64,000 bases of DNA. Source: Trematomus loennbergii (Eukaryota > Chordata > Actinopteri > Perciformes > Nototheniidae). The stretch lies in the NCBI GenBank assembly GCA_012861695.1, contig JAAOOA010000027.1, forward strand, positions 20,548,280-20,612,279. Direction: 5' to 3'. The translations under genes were made by a program, and so were the position numbers. This document shows, one piece after another, positions 34,828-47,937 of this stretch. Within the stretch, counting starts at the first letter, position 1; the number at the start of each line of letters is the position of its first letter. The notes below the pieces were generated by a model. The model saw nothing but the letters and a program-made list of their open reading frames with translations. It was not told the DNA's origin and did no database searches.

Positions 34828-34866
34828 CACAGTGATACAAAGTCATTGAGCCGCCGTACAAAAACC
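34828..34866 (-). promoter_or_regulatory. 23-RSS of J-E2
   Basis: Consensus heptamer and nonamer with a 23-nt spacer. Confidence 0.93.
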
Positions 34867-35593
34867 TCTCACTGTAGAGAGACACGGCTCTCTGACTTTG
34901 ACACAAACAAACTCACCAAACACATCCACAGTTTACCCAGTTGATATAATTACTGCTTCAAATGTTTGAAACAGATTCACAACTATGGAAAAGTATCTAC
35001 TGTTTCTTTTGTGAACCTTTTAAACATTTAAAAAATATTACTTGTTCTTAGTTTTAATGAAGATTTCTTTTGAAAAACGAATTGTTCACAAAATATGTTT
35101 TTTCATGATTTTATCAACTTTTCATCAAAGTAATTGAACACTTAAATGAAACAATACGTCTAATAAAAGCTATACATGTTATACTTCCAATGTGCATAAT
35201 TTCCATAAATACATGTTTGCTTTTCCATCAGGATCATAATAACTCCATTTTGTTTTCCTAGGTGGTATTGATTATTTGGGTTATGATTTGAGCTTTTTAA
35301 TAAATGAACTACTGCAAGAAAATGTGTCCATTGAACTTAAAGCCTCATACAAGTGAGCGCTGACCCATTCCTGATCAATCCTCTGACAGAGAGATGGATC
35401 CATTGATAAACAGCATCATCAGAGTAATCCAGGTCCCTGTTGGAGTCAGAGCATTTCCATAGAGAGACACTTTGCATCAGCAGCACCATGCTCCAGTGCT
35501 CTGGGACACTTTAGTCCTGAGAGTTGAGCACTGGATGACTGACAGCTGTCCTTCATGACAACAGAAGCCACAGAAATCCTCCTCATCAAAAAC
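34867..35593. promoter_or_regulatory. Unit E J-V interval
   Basis: V-side octamer-like CTTTGCAT at 35,470-35,477. The J-side TATATAA of other units is changed here (GTTGATATAATTAC). No coding sequence. Confidence 0.55.
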
Positions 35594-36054
35594 ATGACTT
35601 TGATCTGCGTCCTCATCTGGACTCTCCTCTGCTGCTGCTTCACAGGTAAAGTCCAGAGAATCAAACTCCTCTCCTCTGTGAACATCCGTCCCTCTGAATG
35701 AAGCGGACAAAACCATGACGCTGCTTTATGTCTTTGTCTCTGTATCCTCAGAGTCCAGAGGCCAGGTCACAGTGACTCAGTCTGGAGCAGTGAGCTCTGC
35801 TCCGGGACGCTCCGTCTCCATCACATGTACGACCAGTCAGGTGTTTATGGTGACATTTAGCCTGGTACCAACAGAGAGATGGAGGAACTCCTAAACTGCT
35901 CATTCATTACTACACTCGAGATCAGGGATTTCAGACCGTTTTACAGGCAGTGGATCAAACTCTGACTTCACTCTGACCATCAGTGGAGTCCAGACTGATG
36001 ATGCAGCAGTTTACTACTGTCAGAGTTTCATAATCAACAGTCAGTATGTGTTCA
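35594..36054 (+). pseudogene. IgL variable gene V1-E (frameshifts in CDR1 and CDR2)
   Basis: Leader 35,594-35,645 and V exon 35,752-36,054, the shortest V exon of the set. Framework 1 ([21 protein letters not shown]) is open; the frame changes in CDR1 (GTTTATGGTGACATT) and again after CDR2 (CGAGATCAGG for CGAGCATCAGG). Framework 3 and the VYYC Cys are present. Closest to V1-B in CDR1 and CDR2. Confidence 0.83.
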
Positions 36055-36082
36055 CACAGTGAAAAAGCGTCGTACAAAAACC
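36055..36082 (+). promoter_or_regulatory. 12-RSS of V1-E
   Basis: CACAGTG, 12-nt spacer, ACAAAAACC. Confidence 0.95.
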
Positions 36083-36145
36083 TCCCTCAGTCAGACTGAA
36101 CAGGAACTGAGCTGACTGCTGCAGCTGGAAGCTACACTTCACTGA

Positions 36146-36705
<560 letters not shown>

Positions 36706-37528
36706 GTAAGTACCTGGGAGTGCACGTAGACAACGGACTGAAGTGGAGGATCAACACTGACGCTGTGTACAAGAAGGGGTTGAGCCGACTCTATTTTCTG
36801 AGGAAGCTGAGATCCTTCCAAGTGTGCAGCAAGATGTTGGAGATCTTCTACCAGTCTGTTGTGGCCAGTGCTGCGGTCTGCTGGGGGGGGGGGGGGGGGG
36901 GGGCAGCATCAGAGCCGGTGACACCAGACTCAATAAACTGATCAGATCAGAGCTGGCTCTATCATCGGTGTGAAACTGGGCAGTGTGTAGCTGTGGTGGA
37001 GAGGAGGACACTTAACAAACTGTTATCCATCATGGATAACCCCACCCACCCTCTCCACCTGCAGCTGGACAGACAGGAGCTCCTTCTCCAACAGACTGCT
37101 CCGCTGTCACACAGAGAGGGACAGGAAAACATTCCTGCCTTCTGCAATAACACTTTTCAACACGTCACCTCTGGCTGGCAGAGAGCTCACTGCTGCATTG
37201 AGCTCCACTTCCTGATAACAATTTGCAATGTTCTGTATATTTGTAAATGATATGCTCTCATATGTTTATACAGTATAGCATAAGCCTATATTCCTGCTAC
37301 TGCAGTATTTTTGACCTTTGTAAAGAATATTTTAAATATCCAGAATTTGTTATGTTGTTTATAGTGTTTATATTTGATATACTATTTTCCATTTCATTTG
37401 ATTTGTAATTGTTAATTGTTAACTCTATTCCACTTTTTAAGTATTTGTATTTTAATGTTGAACACACTGGTCCGGTAACAAAATGATTTCACAAATTAGG
37501 ATGAATAAAGTAAATATCCATCCATCTA
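36706..37528 (+). mobile_element. 5'-truncated LINE, unit E copy
   Basis: Paralogue of 3110-3935: YLGVHVDNGLKW, YKKGLSRLYFLRKLRSF and FYQSVVASAAVCWGG, then a longer poly-G run (about 36,883-36,903) and an AT-rich 3' UTR ending in GAATAAAGTA. Confidence 0.8.
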
Positions 37529-38514
37529 AATCCAATGTCATTGACATAAATGCACCAATGTAATCCACAGTACCTGCAAAGCGATCACAAAGATCCAAAT
37601 ATGATTGAACTCACCAGCAGTCGAGGAGGGATAGAATGCTTCGGCTCTGGCTGGACTTTCTGCTCCGTCTTTATCTCCCTCAGACTCCACTGGTCTCAAT
37701 TTTCTTCAGCGAGTCGAGGAAACACCACATAAAGAGCTGAGTGCTTCCTGAATTACCTCTGACAAGCTGCCATGATTCCCTCCTCCTCTTCCTCTACCTT
37801 CCTCCACACACAGAAAAGACTTTCCAAACATTACCCTCTCTCGTTTTCCCCAGCTCCCCCCCCCCCTACTAAAGTTTAGGAAGAAAGATCAGGGTCTCAA
37901 GCCTCTTCTCAGAGTAACACCACTGTCGAATCTTCTCAGAGCAACACCTTTGTAAAAGCATCTTCTCCACCAATGATTTTCAAATATATCTCAAGATAAT
38001 CAGGATCTACTGTCATATGTCATACAGAAACAGGAGCGATTAATTCTTATGAAAGGCATTCACACAACTACTAAGGTAATAAATAAGTTTTTGTTTTCAT
38101 ATAATATCAGTTTTGATTCAATCAGCGAAAAATCGTGTAATTTAATAATTCTGCAAACAGACAGCAGAGACAGAGCCTGTGGTACCCTCTCTTTGGTCTC
38201 AAGTTCTTTGGTGGAGTTGTACTGTGTCCATTAAATAATATTTGAGGATTCATGTTATATGACTTTATGATGATGATAGCCTGCTTTTTATTTCTTATCC
38301 TGGACAATCTTATTTAGAAGTTTTGATTCAGATGGTCAGAATATATTCAAGGTAAGTTTAACAACACATGAACATCACACATGGATGTACTTACACATTA
38401 GTACTAAGAGAGAGCTTTGTGGTTTACCATTGAAATGTTCATGCTATTGTTATTGGTACCAATTTGTATTAATACAAATAAAACTAGAATAAATCCAGAA
38501 GTATATCCAAACCC
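37529..38514. other. Unit E spacer, middle
   Basis: Paralogue of 3936-4921; no gene supported. Confidence 0.45.
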
Positions 38515-39218
38515 TTAAAGGTCCCATCATATGCTTTTCTGGTTATTACCCGTCCCCTTGTGTGTTATGTAGCTTTTTCTGCATGTAAACGGTCTGCAGT
38601 CACAAACCCTCAAAGTACACCCTGTAGCGAGTAAAACTCTAACACAGAAAAGACCTGTCTATGCTGCCCCAGAACGCCTCGTTGGAGATTTCTCTTTTTC
38701 ATTTTTTTCTTCCGGGGAGGTTGACGTCACTAAGTCCAAATGGACCAATTGGACTCACTCACACTTATCTTTTCTCAGCCGCGATGCTCAGACCCCATGC
38801 AGCAGTCACCAGTAATTCACACTCTCACACTGGCCACTCCTCGAGCCCCACAGGGCGGACCAGCGAGCCCCGCAACGTCCCGCCAACACGGCACCCAGAC
38901 CCACGCAGCATTCTCATCTGTTTGTCATTACTGGTGTCATTTTCTGGTTGCTAACAAACGCCATTGTAGCTGTAACGGTGGTTGACTAATCAGAACAGAG
39001 TGGCGAGCTGACCAATCAGAGCACAGTGGGCTCATGGGGGGGGGGGGGAGCAGGAGCTCCAACAAGGCGTGTAGGACAGAGAGTGAATACACATACTATA
39101 CAGAGATGCTGTATGAGAAACCAATGTGTTTTTGGAACATTGAACAATGTAAATGTATTCTAGTAGACCTCAACAATGGAATTATGATCAGTAGAAATGG
39201 CCAACATGGGACCTTTAA
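38515..39218. mobile_element. TTAA-flanked MITE (piggyBac-like), 704 bp
   Basis: Inverted ends TTAAAGGTCCCAT... on TTAA; longer relative of the deleted copy at 4922. No transposase. Confidence 0.82.
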
Positions 39219-39360
39219 GATCATTAAAAAGTAATATGGGTTATATTGACTTGGTAATGTTGTGACTTTTGTGAATTAATGTGAATAAGGTTTCTTATAT
39301 ATATATATCTCACAGAAAGGGAATCCGAAGACATGTCACTTTTATAATACACACATAATC

Positions 39361-39366
39361 TTTATT
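39361..39366 (-). terminator. Poly(A) signal of CL-F
   Basis: AATAAA on the minus strand about 120 nt after the stop codon. Confidence 0.75.
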
Positions 39367-39487
39367 GTTTTAAATGTTGAACCATCGAAGCACAAACAAA
39401 AACAGGTTGATGTTGAAACATGTCCTGAGAGCCAGAGAGCAGACTGAGAGCAGTGTGAGAGAGAAAGCAGAGTCCCAGTGAGTCAGC

Positions 39488-39816
39488 TCAGGACTGGGAA
39501 CACTGGTCTCTCCTCAGTGTCTCTGAGAGCGCAGTCTGGGAGCCCTGGGTGGCCTCACAGGTCACAGAGCGCACCTTCCTCCACTGGTCTGCAGGGAGCC
39601 TCAGGGTGCTGCTCCAGCTGTAGTGGGCGTCCTTCTCCAGCACCCCGGGGCTCCTGCTCTCCTCCCAGCTGCTGCTGCTGCTGCTGCTGTCCACCTTCCA
39701 GGCCAGACTCCAGTCTGAGGGGAAGCCCTTGTTGGCCAGGCACACGAGCGTGGCCTTCCCCTGCTGCAGCTCTTCTGTGGAGGGGGGCAGCACCGTCAGG
39801 GTGGGAGGGACATCAC
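39488..39816 (-). CDS. IgL constant exon CL-F (intact)
   Basis: Second complete CL exon, same length as CL-C. Differences include DVPPTLTV for DVRPTLTV near the start and an all-Ser stretch ([12 protein letters not shown]). Both domain Cys, [12 protein letters not shown] and the terminal DQCSQS are present. With J-F1 and J-F2 both open, this is the healthiest J-C set in the window, but its V lies beyond the N gap. Confidence 0.93.
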
Positions 39817-40603
39817 CTAGGAGACACCAATCAGATTAGAGGACAGGGAGCACACAGCTGTCAATCAACCAGCAGACACTGGGACACCTTTACTGTGAGA
39901 GCGTTTCTCCTTTAAGGAGTTTCTGTCAGATGTTGGTTCTGCTCCATCAGTCTCTCACTCACACATTGTTTCACTTCCCTTTAAGAAGCCTCTCATGCAA
40001 ATCAGCACAGAGGCACTTCATACAGAATCACCTCAACTACACTGGAAATAAAGTACAACATTAGGAAGCATTTAAAAGTTGTGGTCCAAATCATCCAAAA
40101 CCTGAACTCTGCAAACCATTATTAAATTATTTACTGGATAAATGAACAAATACGGAAATGGAGCAATCAATTGAGCTTAATGTGAATCTCAATCACTACC
40201 CAGTTTTACAAACTTTAAAATAATGTCTGAAAGAATTCAACACATTTTTTAATATCCTCGTTATCTTTACTCTGTTAACTGTATAAAAACTGTTTTCCTA
40301 ATTTCTTTGAAAACAGAGGGGAGAACCGAGATAGATACATTTAAAATAAGTTAAGGTAAAATTAGCATTTTTATCATTTCACATTTGAAGCTGTTTAAAT
40401 GACAGTATGTTGGGAATGTATAAAGACATTTCAAGAAAATCTTCTCCAACTTAGGCTCAATGATGAAGAGAATAAAGACATGAATACTAATACTATCTAA
40501 ACATTACGATTAAAATAATAAAAATCTATCTCTCAAACATTCTAACATAGAATTTAAAACGTCTCTTAACAACATCATATTTAGTTTTTGTGCAGAAACT
40601 TAC
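39817..40603 (-). other. Unit F J-C intron with octamer
   Basis: Perfect ATGCAAAT at 39,995-40,002. No coding sequence. Confidence 0.8.
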
Positions 40604-40640
40604 TTCCAACATCCAGTCTGGTTCCTCCACCAAAAGTCAC
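40604..40640 (-). CDS. IgL joining segment J-F1
   Basis: Reads [12 protein letters not shown] with donor GTAAGT. Confidence 0.9.
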
Positions 40641-40679
40641 CACAGTGATACAAAGTCATTGAGCCGCCGTACAAAAACC
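40641..40679 (-). promoter_or_regulatory. 23-RSS of J-F1
   Basis: Consensus heptamer and nonamer with a 23-nt spacer. Confidence 0.93.
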
Positions 40680-40941
40680 TCTCACTGTAGAGAGACACGG
40701 CTCTCTGACTTTGACACACTGAACTAAACCTACCAGCCCTCAAGATGCTACTTCACCATTAAAGGTGGAAATAATAACTCTCATAAAAACATTTAAACGT
40801 CTTTTGCTGGAGGAAAGTTAGCCTCTTAGTGCAAATATTTGAGAAGAATTTATACAATGACATGGAGAGGCAACTATTTTGCCTAGTATGCTGAATACAC
40901 AACAAAAGAGAAATTGCTCTTATAAATAACATTTGACTTAC

Positions 40942-40979
40942 TTCCAACATCCAGTCTGGTTCCTCCACCGAACGTGTAC
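40942..40979 (-). CDS. IgL joining segment J-F2
   Basis: Reads [12 protein letters not shown] with donor GTAAGT. Confidence 0.9.
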
Positions 40980-41018
40980 CACAGTGATACAAAGTCATTG
41001 AGCCGCCGTACAAAAACC
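40980..41018 (-). promoter_or_regulatory. 23-RSS of J-F2
   Basis: Consensus heptamer and nonamer with a 23-nt spacer. Confidence 0.93.
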
Positions 41019-41543
41019 TCTCACTGTAGAGAGACACGGCTCTCTGACTTTGACACAAACAAACTCACCAAACACATCCACAGTTTACCCAGTTTATATA
41101 AGAACTGCTTCAAATGTTTGAAACAGATTCACAAACTATGGAAAAGTATCTAATGTTTATTTTGTGAACCTTTTAAACATTTAAAAGGAATATTAAGTTG
41201 TGTCTTAAGTTTCAAAATGAATGATTCTTTCGAAAAACGAATTGTTCACAAAATATGTTTTTTTTACGATTTTATCAACTTTTTCATCAAAGTAATTGAA
41301 CACTTAAATGAAACAATACATGTCTAATAAAAGCTCTACATGTTATACTTCCAAATGTGCATAATCCCATAATACATGTTTGTTTGTCCATCAGGATTCA
41401 TAATAAACCTCCATTTTGTTTTTCCTAGGTGGTATTGATTATTTGGGGTTATTCATTTGAGCTTTTTAATGAAATTAACTGCAAGAAAATGTGTCCATTG
41501 AACTTAGAGCCTCAAACAAGTGAGCGCTGACCCATTCCTGATC
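41019..41543. promoter_or_regulatory. Unit F J-V interval, cut by the gap
   Basis: Matches the J-V intervals of other units up to CCCATTCCTGATC, about 230 bp before where the V1 leader should begin. The V-side octamer is not reached. Confidence 0.6.
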
Positions 41544-41643
41544 NNNNNNNNNNNNNNNNNNNNNNNNNNNNNNNNNNNNNNNNNNNNNNNNNNNNNNNNN
41601 NNNNNNNNNNNNNNNNNNNNNNNNNNNNNNNNNNNNNNNNNNN
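41544..41643. other. Assembly gap (100 N)
   Basis: Exactly 100 N, the usual placeholder for a gap of unknown size. Confidence 0.98.
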
Positions 41644-42477
41644 TCAATCGCTCTGACTCACTTTGTGTTTCTTTGTTTCTTCTTTCCTATCTTCTTTTAT
41701 TTCTTAAGAACAGATGTGTTTACCAACATCTGTCCGACATTAAATATGAAAACTGCATCCTAATTCTGTGAGAGATATGCAGACCTTTGTTTCCCATAAT
41801 CCATTGTTGAACAGGTGTTTAGATTATGTTAGTGATCAGTAAATGGTCCATATAGCAGTACTGAATGGTGTAAATAATATATTTTAAATATGGGGTCAAA
41901 TAAAAATGATTGCATCATAGCTTCAGCTTTTGCTTTCTGTCTGACTTTTCCCTGTGTTTTTTTTTAAATATCTGTTGTAATTTATTGTCTTTTATTGTGA
42001 TTGTCGAAATGTGTTTTTATGTGACTGTAGTTATTACATGTACAGCACTTTGGCCCGACCAAAAATCGCTTTTAAATGTGCTTTATAAAAACTTTGATTT
42101 GATTTGATTTGATTTGACATGGTTTGGTAGTACATGTTCAGCTCTTTGTACGCTGATTGAGCTCTCTTTCCTGGTGATAGATTGAAACATTTTGACTTAC
42201 CATACCACTTTGGGTAGTTTAGATTTAACTATCTTGTTTTCGGGAAAGCCATAAGTTCCTTTGAAAAGACACAGCTTAATGAGTCACGTCGGTGTCTAGG
42301 GCCAGGTCCTGAACTGAAAAGCAGCCAAATAATTGTACAGTTATCCTGATGCAGCAGATTATTCCTGGTATGGCATTGCTCACAGTAAAAACACTCCACC
42401 CTACTTTGGTCCCACCCTTGACTCTCTCTTCCCCGCAGTACATTCCTTTTACCAACTGATTAGATCAAATCAGCAAC
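41644..42477. repeat. Direct duplication, copy 1
   Basis: Near identical to 42,808-43,437 apart from a LINE-tail insertion (41,946-42,118) and a 30-nt segment lying between GCAGC repeats. Confidence 0.9.
41946..42118 (+). mobile_element. LINE 3'-tail insertion, (GATTT)n end
   Basis: TACAGCACTTTGGCCCGACC ... GCTTTATAAAAACTTTGATT followed by GATTT repeats, a common fish LINE 3' end. TGAC flanks it; copy 2 has the empty site. Confidence 0.75.
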
Positions 42478-42807
42478 TCGTCGTTGTTGGAACTTGTGTT
42501 TCGCTCATCTCCGTCTGAAAAACACACCATGTTTACTGTAAGCAATTCTTCTGTATCGGGATTCCTTCAGATTCAAAGCTGGTGTCCCTCAGGCTCAGTT
42601 CTCTGTCCACTTTTGTTTTTTATTCTGAAAGGCCTACACGCATTACTGTGTAGCTGTAAAGCAATATATTAAATGAGGGCTAACACTTAACCAATTGTTA
42701 TGATAATAAATGGTTGGTATAGTTTATATACCTGCAATCATAAAAGACTGTAATAATGTTTCAGATAAGAGATTACACATGAAAGGAACCTTGAACACTT
42801 TCTCGGT
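42478..42807 (+). mobile_element. LINE reverse-transcriptase fragment between the duplicates
   Basis: Around 42,565-42,635 the sequence encodes AGVPQ then, in the next frame, SVLCPLLFFIL, the conserved GVPQGSVLxPLLF block of non-LTR reverse transcriptases with one base missing. The surrounding frame is broken. Confidence 0.55.
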
Positions 42808-43437
42808 TCAATCGCTCTGACTCACTTTGTGTTTCTTTGTTTCTTCTTTCCTATCTTCTTTTATTTCTTAAGAACAGATGTGTTTACCAACATCTGTCCG
42901 ACATTAAATATGAAAACTGCATCCTAATTCTGTGAGAGATATGCAGACCTTTGTTTCCCATAATCCATTGTTGAACAGGTGTTTAGATTATGTTAGTGAT
43001 CAGTAAATGGTCCATATAGCAGTACTGAATGGTGTAAATAATATATTTAAATATGGGGTCAAATAAAAATGATTGCATCATAGCTTCAGCTTTTGCTTTC
43101 TGTCTGACATGGTTTGGTAGTACATGTTCAGCTCTTTGTACGCTGATTGAGCTCTCTTTCCTGGTGATAGATTGAAACATTTTGACTTACCATACCACTT
43201 TGGGTAGTTTAGATTTAACTATCTTGTTTTCGGGAAAGCCATAAGTTCCTTTGAAAAGACACAGCTTAATGAGTCACGTCGGTGTCTAGGGCCAGGTCCT
43301 GAACTGAAAAGCAGCAGATTATTCCTGGTATGGATTTTCTCACAGTAAAAACACTCCACCCTACTTTGGTCCCACCCTTGACTCTCTCTTCCCCGCAGTA
43401 CATTCCTTTTACCAACTGATAGATAAAATCAGCAACT
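42808..43437. repeat. Direct duplication, copy 2
   Basis: Begins TCAATCGCTCTGACTCAC as does copy 1 right at the gap edge. No coding sequence. Confidence 0.9.
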
Positions 43438-44858
43438 TGCATTTCTTTGTGTATTTAATTCTCTAAACTCTAGATTATGAGTGCTTAAGATGTCCTATAA
43501 AGAATGTTGTGTAAAAGCACAACCAACTTATTAAATTGCAAAGCAAACATAGCTCTGCATAACACCAGAACCAACTGAAAAACAGTGGCAAGGAGGCGTG
43601 GCTTAATGAAAACGCAAGTGGGCATGCTTTCTCGTCCCAATGATGTTGCCGGGAGATCCAGAGAAGATGTAGGGAGTTTTATATTCAAACGTTAGGCCAA
43701 TTTGGCTTCATGCACCACTGAGCAACTTTCATGGGAATGAATGGGGCCCTGCTTTCAATGCTGTATCCAGTTCTCTTTGTACATCCATGCCAGAGGGCGT
43801 GGGAGAGAATAATCTGGCACCTTTTTACCTATACACATATATATCTTGCCACATATCGGCACTTCCTACTATCCTCTCTATTCTATCCTCCACCTACTCC
43901 CTCTTGTCACTTATAGTAACAGTAAAACACCTGTCTTCTACTCTTTCTGTCAACCCTCATCTTAATAAGGCAGAGCAGACCGAAGACCTGCGACAGTGGT
44001 TTCTGTCAGAAAGGTACAGGATCATTTAAATGACAGATACCGCCACAAACACAGAATATGACCAGGATATATGAACACATAACATCGCTGTGGTTTTGAA
44101 GTATGCAGCTGTCAAACACACCTCACTGTGCTCAATCTAAACACATGATTTATTTGTTCAAACACAAAGCATTGTGAACAAGTGAATGATACTGTGTCTT
44201 AAAATAAATCTGTCTTATTTAATGATATTCGCTTTGACAACTAGACTGTATTTCTGCAACTACCATGCCTTAGCGGTAAAGCTGTGTTACACTATAACAG
44301 TATATTGTACAAAATATGAAACCATGCATGAAACGAGTAGTTGTATGTGCTGAATTTGAGCCAATGGTTTATTTCAGGGATCAAACATCAGACTTAATTA
44401 AATCTAGGTTTTTAGGCTGAGTGCACTGTGAGCATTTCAGAAAGCAAGCAGTTGCAATGAGAATAAAACAGGGAGAGAACAGCCATCCAGTTAAGCTAAA
44501 ATAAGACATTAATTTGCCATGTGTAATTGTCATATGTTTATGTTTAGAAATCACAAACTGCCACATGAGACTGTGAAAATGTCTGCTGTTTTGCTTATAA
44601 TCCAGATACAGATGGTACTTTAAGGCAGTCAAGCTGTTACTGCATTTGCGATTCACTTAAATTCCTCCAAGGCATACACTGGCAGTGAAGAGACAGAGAG
44701 TGTGTGTGTGTGTGTGTTTGTTCTTCATTGTTTGACTTCTTCCTGCCAAATTATGATCTAAACCAGTGTATACCTTAACAGTAAATACCACTAGGAACAT
44801 AATTAGTTAAACACATTGTAAGCCTTTGTGGAAAATGCCCAACCTTGCTTATACTGTA
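43438..44858. other. Non-coding stretch
   Basis: AT-rich, only short unrelated ORFs. The fam83g 3' exons would be expected on the minus strand in this direction but none was recognised. Confidence 0.4.
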
Positions 44859-45344
44859 CAGGGTTCATACACTTTTTCACCAATGATTTTCAATGACTCT
44901 TCCATGACCTTTACCTAAGTTTCCATGACCAAAATAATTACTCTTTCTCAGCGGTACCACTGAAAATGGTTTATTTTAACATGGAACAGGAAAATAAGGT
45001 CTGCATATGAAACATGTTGTGCCTATCTAAAGCAAATCAAATAGTAGGCTTACTAGCTTCTACACGCTAAAGCAACTCAAATCTCTCACTAGCAAAATAC
45101 CTCAACAGTTAAATGCCATTTTACATTTCATTACTATACGATACAGTATTTATTATCACTATAGTATTACTATTTCGGCGATTAGCTAAAATATAAATTA
45201 TATTTGATGCAACTTTAGTTACATTTCCATGACTTTTCCAAAACTTTGGGAAAAATATTGTTTTCCATAACTTTTCCAGGGCCTGGAATTTGCATTTTGA
45301 ATTTCCATGACTTTTCCAGGTTTTTAATGACCGTAAGAACCCTG
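44859..45344. mobile_element. MITE with CAGGGTTC inverted ends
   Basis: Starts CAGGGTTCATAC and ends GTAAGAACCCTG, flanked by ACTGTA on both sides. Inside are several TTTCCATGACTTTTCCA repeats. A hAT-like end type; 6-bp flank match only. Confidence 0.65.
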
Positions 45345-46414
45345 ACTGTAAGTTAGATAATTGAAATGATCGCCCCATGGAAAGGAGGACAAACGCACCC
45401 GCTAGTAAATACACAAATTGCAATGTTAGATGCTAAAAGGCTTATCATGTACAGAGCAGCAATTACGTGTACAAATAAAACAATTGTGCTAGTCACGTGT
45501 CTGGGAAGATTTCAATGTTCCTAACAAGCTGACTCAAATAATATACTTTATAATAAACTTTAAAACAATTGATAGGAGGGCTATAGGAAGAATGACATCA
45601 GCATTAAATAAAAACCAAACAAGGAACTCTTTGTAAACATACCAATATACATAGAGACTTTACTCCTGTTCTTAAAAGAGTCTAGTAAATACCGGCTGGA
45701 GGAAACACTACAGAGATATTCTTACAGGCTTACTGGCAGCTACATTAAAAGATTCCATTCTCAGGAGAACAATTCACTGGAGATGGACAGCTGTACTTTC
45801 CCTTTAACTTAAGTCTACGTGTCTGTACATGACCAAATGTGTGTTCTAACTTTTTTCATGGTAGCCGGCCAATTATGGAATGAAACAAACACCCAAGGTA
45901 GACACAAGGAGGTAAAAGATTCATATAATACAGTGCCAGCTGGTTGTTATTTGAGCCTTTGTGTGAGTGCGTGTGTGTGAGAAAATGATAGAGGGCATGT
46001 GCTTTCACTTATCCATGCATAACGAAAACCTCTTGACTTCAATTGCCTCTCTTTTCTTCATAATATCAATTTGACTTTTTGTGTTCAACAACAGTGCCTT
46101 ACAGTCTCATAATGACTTGATCATTTTCTGCATTACTGAACATCTGGAAATTCCCCCTGTGATCAAAGAGCAAAGATTACTTCCACTTTAGTGACACATT
46201 TACACTGAATGAAACTATGAGATTTTATCCTAACAGAATAGATAATTAACTCAAATTTTCTGTTAGCCTTTTATTCTGGTCATCATATTGGTTAGTCAGT
46301 TGACGAGGTGGTCTAGAGCAATATGTGGCAAGATTGTCATACCATTTGTCAAAAACACAAATGAATTTTACGTAGCACACATTGGCTCTCAATAATAATA
46401 ATGGGGGATTTGTT
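45345..46414. other. Non-coding stretch
   Basis: No gene or clear repeat seen. Confidence 0.4.
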
Positions 46415-46856
46415 TTAAAGAGGCCTTATTATGCTTTATTGGGTTTTCCCTTCCTGTAGTGTGTTATATTGGTTTTTGTGGTCTAATAATGGTCTGCAAA
46501 GGCTAACATCCCTCACACCCCCCCCCTGCCTGAAAGGCCTCGATTGGACTCCTTTGCTTACTTCCGTATCTTAATGACATCACCATAACACTCACATTCC
46601 TATTGGCTAGCGCTCCAACTGTTGGCTAAGGGGTGGGACATCTGTAAGCGGTTGACCAATCACAACAGAGCCGACCAGCAAACCAATCAGAGCAGACTGG
46701 GCTCTGGTTTCAGACAGAGGGTGAAAAGAGGTGCTGCAGCACAGGCAGTCTGAGAAAAATAAAGAGCTTTTTGAACATTAAAGCATGAAACATGTCAGAG
46801 TAGAGGCACGAAATACAAATATAAACCTGAAAATGAGCATAATATGTCCTCTTTAA
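46415..46856. mobile_element. TTAA-flanked MITE (AAAGAGG family), 442 bp
   Basis: TTAAAGAGGCCTTATTATGC at the left and the inverted counterpart at the right, both on TTAA. Two decayed relatives lie at 51,891 and 58,868. Confidence 0.8.
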
Positions 46857-46914
46857 ATTCTAGCTACAACTAATCCTTACTTTGATGCTTAACATCAGAC
46901 TGGTGCTGACTCAC

Positions 46915-47082
46915 CTTGAGGTGTCCGGCATGCATTTGTGCCCTCTGACACATGGACCGGAAATGAGGTAGTGTTGAGCTTTCCAAAAGGATGTAGACAG
47001 AAACCTTCCTCTTGAAACCAGCATCAAGCAAATCCCTGAAGATGTCAACATCAGTAAACACATCCATCACTACTGCTATAAC
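46915..47082 (-). CDS. fam83g: fam83g exon 2 (DUF1669 / PLD-like domain)
   Basis: 56 codons in phase 0, AG acceptor at 47,083-47,084 and GTGAGT donor below 46,915. Reads VIAVVMDVFTDVDIFRDLLD, GFKRKVSVYILLESS and HFRSMCQRAQMHAGHLK, the middle of the conserved FAM83 N-terminal DUF1669 domain, a pseudo-phospholipase-D fold that binds casein kinase 1. Joins in frame to exon 1 at 49,052. FAM83G (PAWS1) in mammals scaffolds CK1 in BMP and Wnt signalling. Later exons were not found in the 5 kb left to the gap. Confidence 0.9.
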
Positions 47083-47317
47083 CTGGAGGCAAAAACACAC
47101 AACACCTGCATCACACACACTGGAAAATACTCAAAAATACATTGTTTATGCATGAAAGTAAAGAAATACATGCACATACTTATAACTACGCAGCAAGATC
47201 AAGCCTCAGGCATAACTGTGAGGTTACTGAAAACATGACACATTGACTCTTTTGTGCCAAGACAAATAAGATTCAAGTTGTTTCACAGGTTTGACTAATG
47301 TATGATCACACAAATTA

Positions 47318-47937
47318 TTAAAGATCCCATGTCATGCTTTTCCGGTTATTACCCGTCCCCTTGTGTGTTATGTAGCTTTTTAATGCCTGTAAACCGTCTG
47401 CAAAGTCACAGCTAGTGGAGCCTCGCAGATGGGGGTGCTGCAGCCCCCTCAGCACCCCCCCCTTCCCGCATCCATTCACGATGTCTCGCTGTCTCGCAGA
47501 CCCCACGCAGCAACCAGGAAACGACACCAGTAACCCAGCTCACACTGTCCGCTCCTCACAGCAGCGAGCCGCGCAACGTCCCACCAACACGGCACCCAGA
47601 CCCCACGCAGCATTCTCATCTGTTTGTCATTACTGGTGTCATTTTCTGGTTGCTAACGCCATTGTAACACATAATCACTGATGTTCCGCTGTAACGGTGA
47701 TGGACTCATCAGAACAGAGTGGGCGAGCTGACCAATCAGAGCACAGTAGGCTCATAGGGAGGGGGGGGCAGGAGCTCCAACAAGCCGTTTAGGACAGAGA
47801 GTGGATACACATACTATACAGAGATGCTGTATGAGAAACCAATGTGAGTTTGGAAAATGCACAATGTAAATCTATTCTAGTATACCTCAACAATGGAATT
47901 ATGATCAGTAGAAATGGCCATGACATGGGACCTTTAA
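47318..47937. mobile_element. TTAA-flanked MITE (piggyBac-like), 620 bp
   Basis: Same family as 4922, 11,449 and 38,515: TTAAAGATCCCATGTCATGC and its inverted partner at the right end. Confidence 0.8.
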
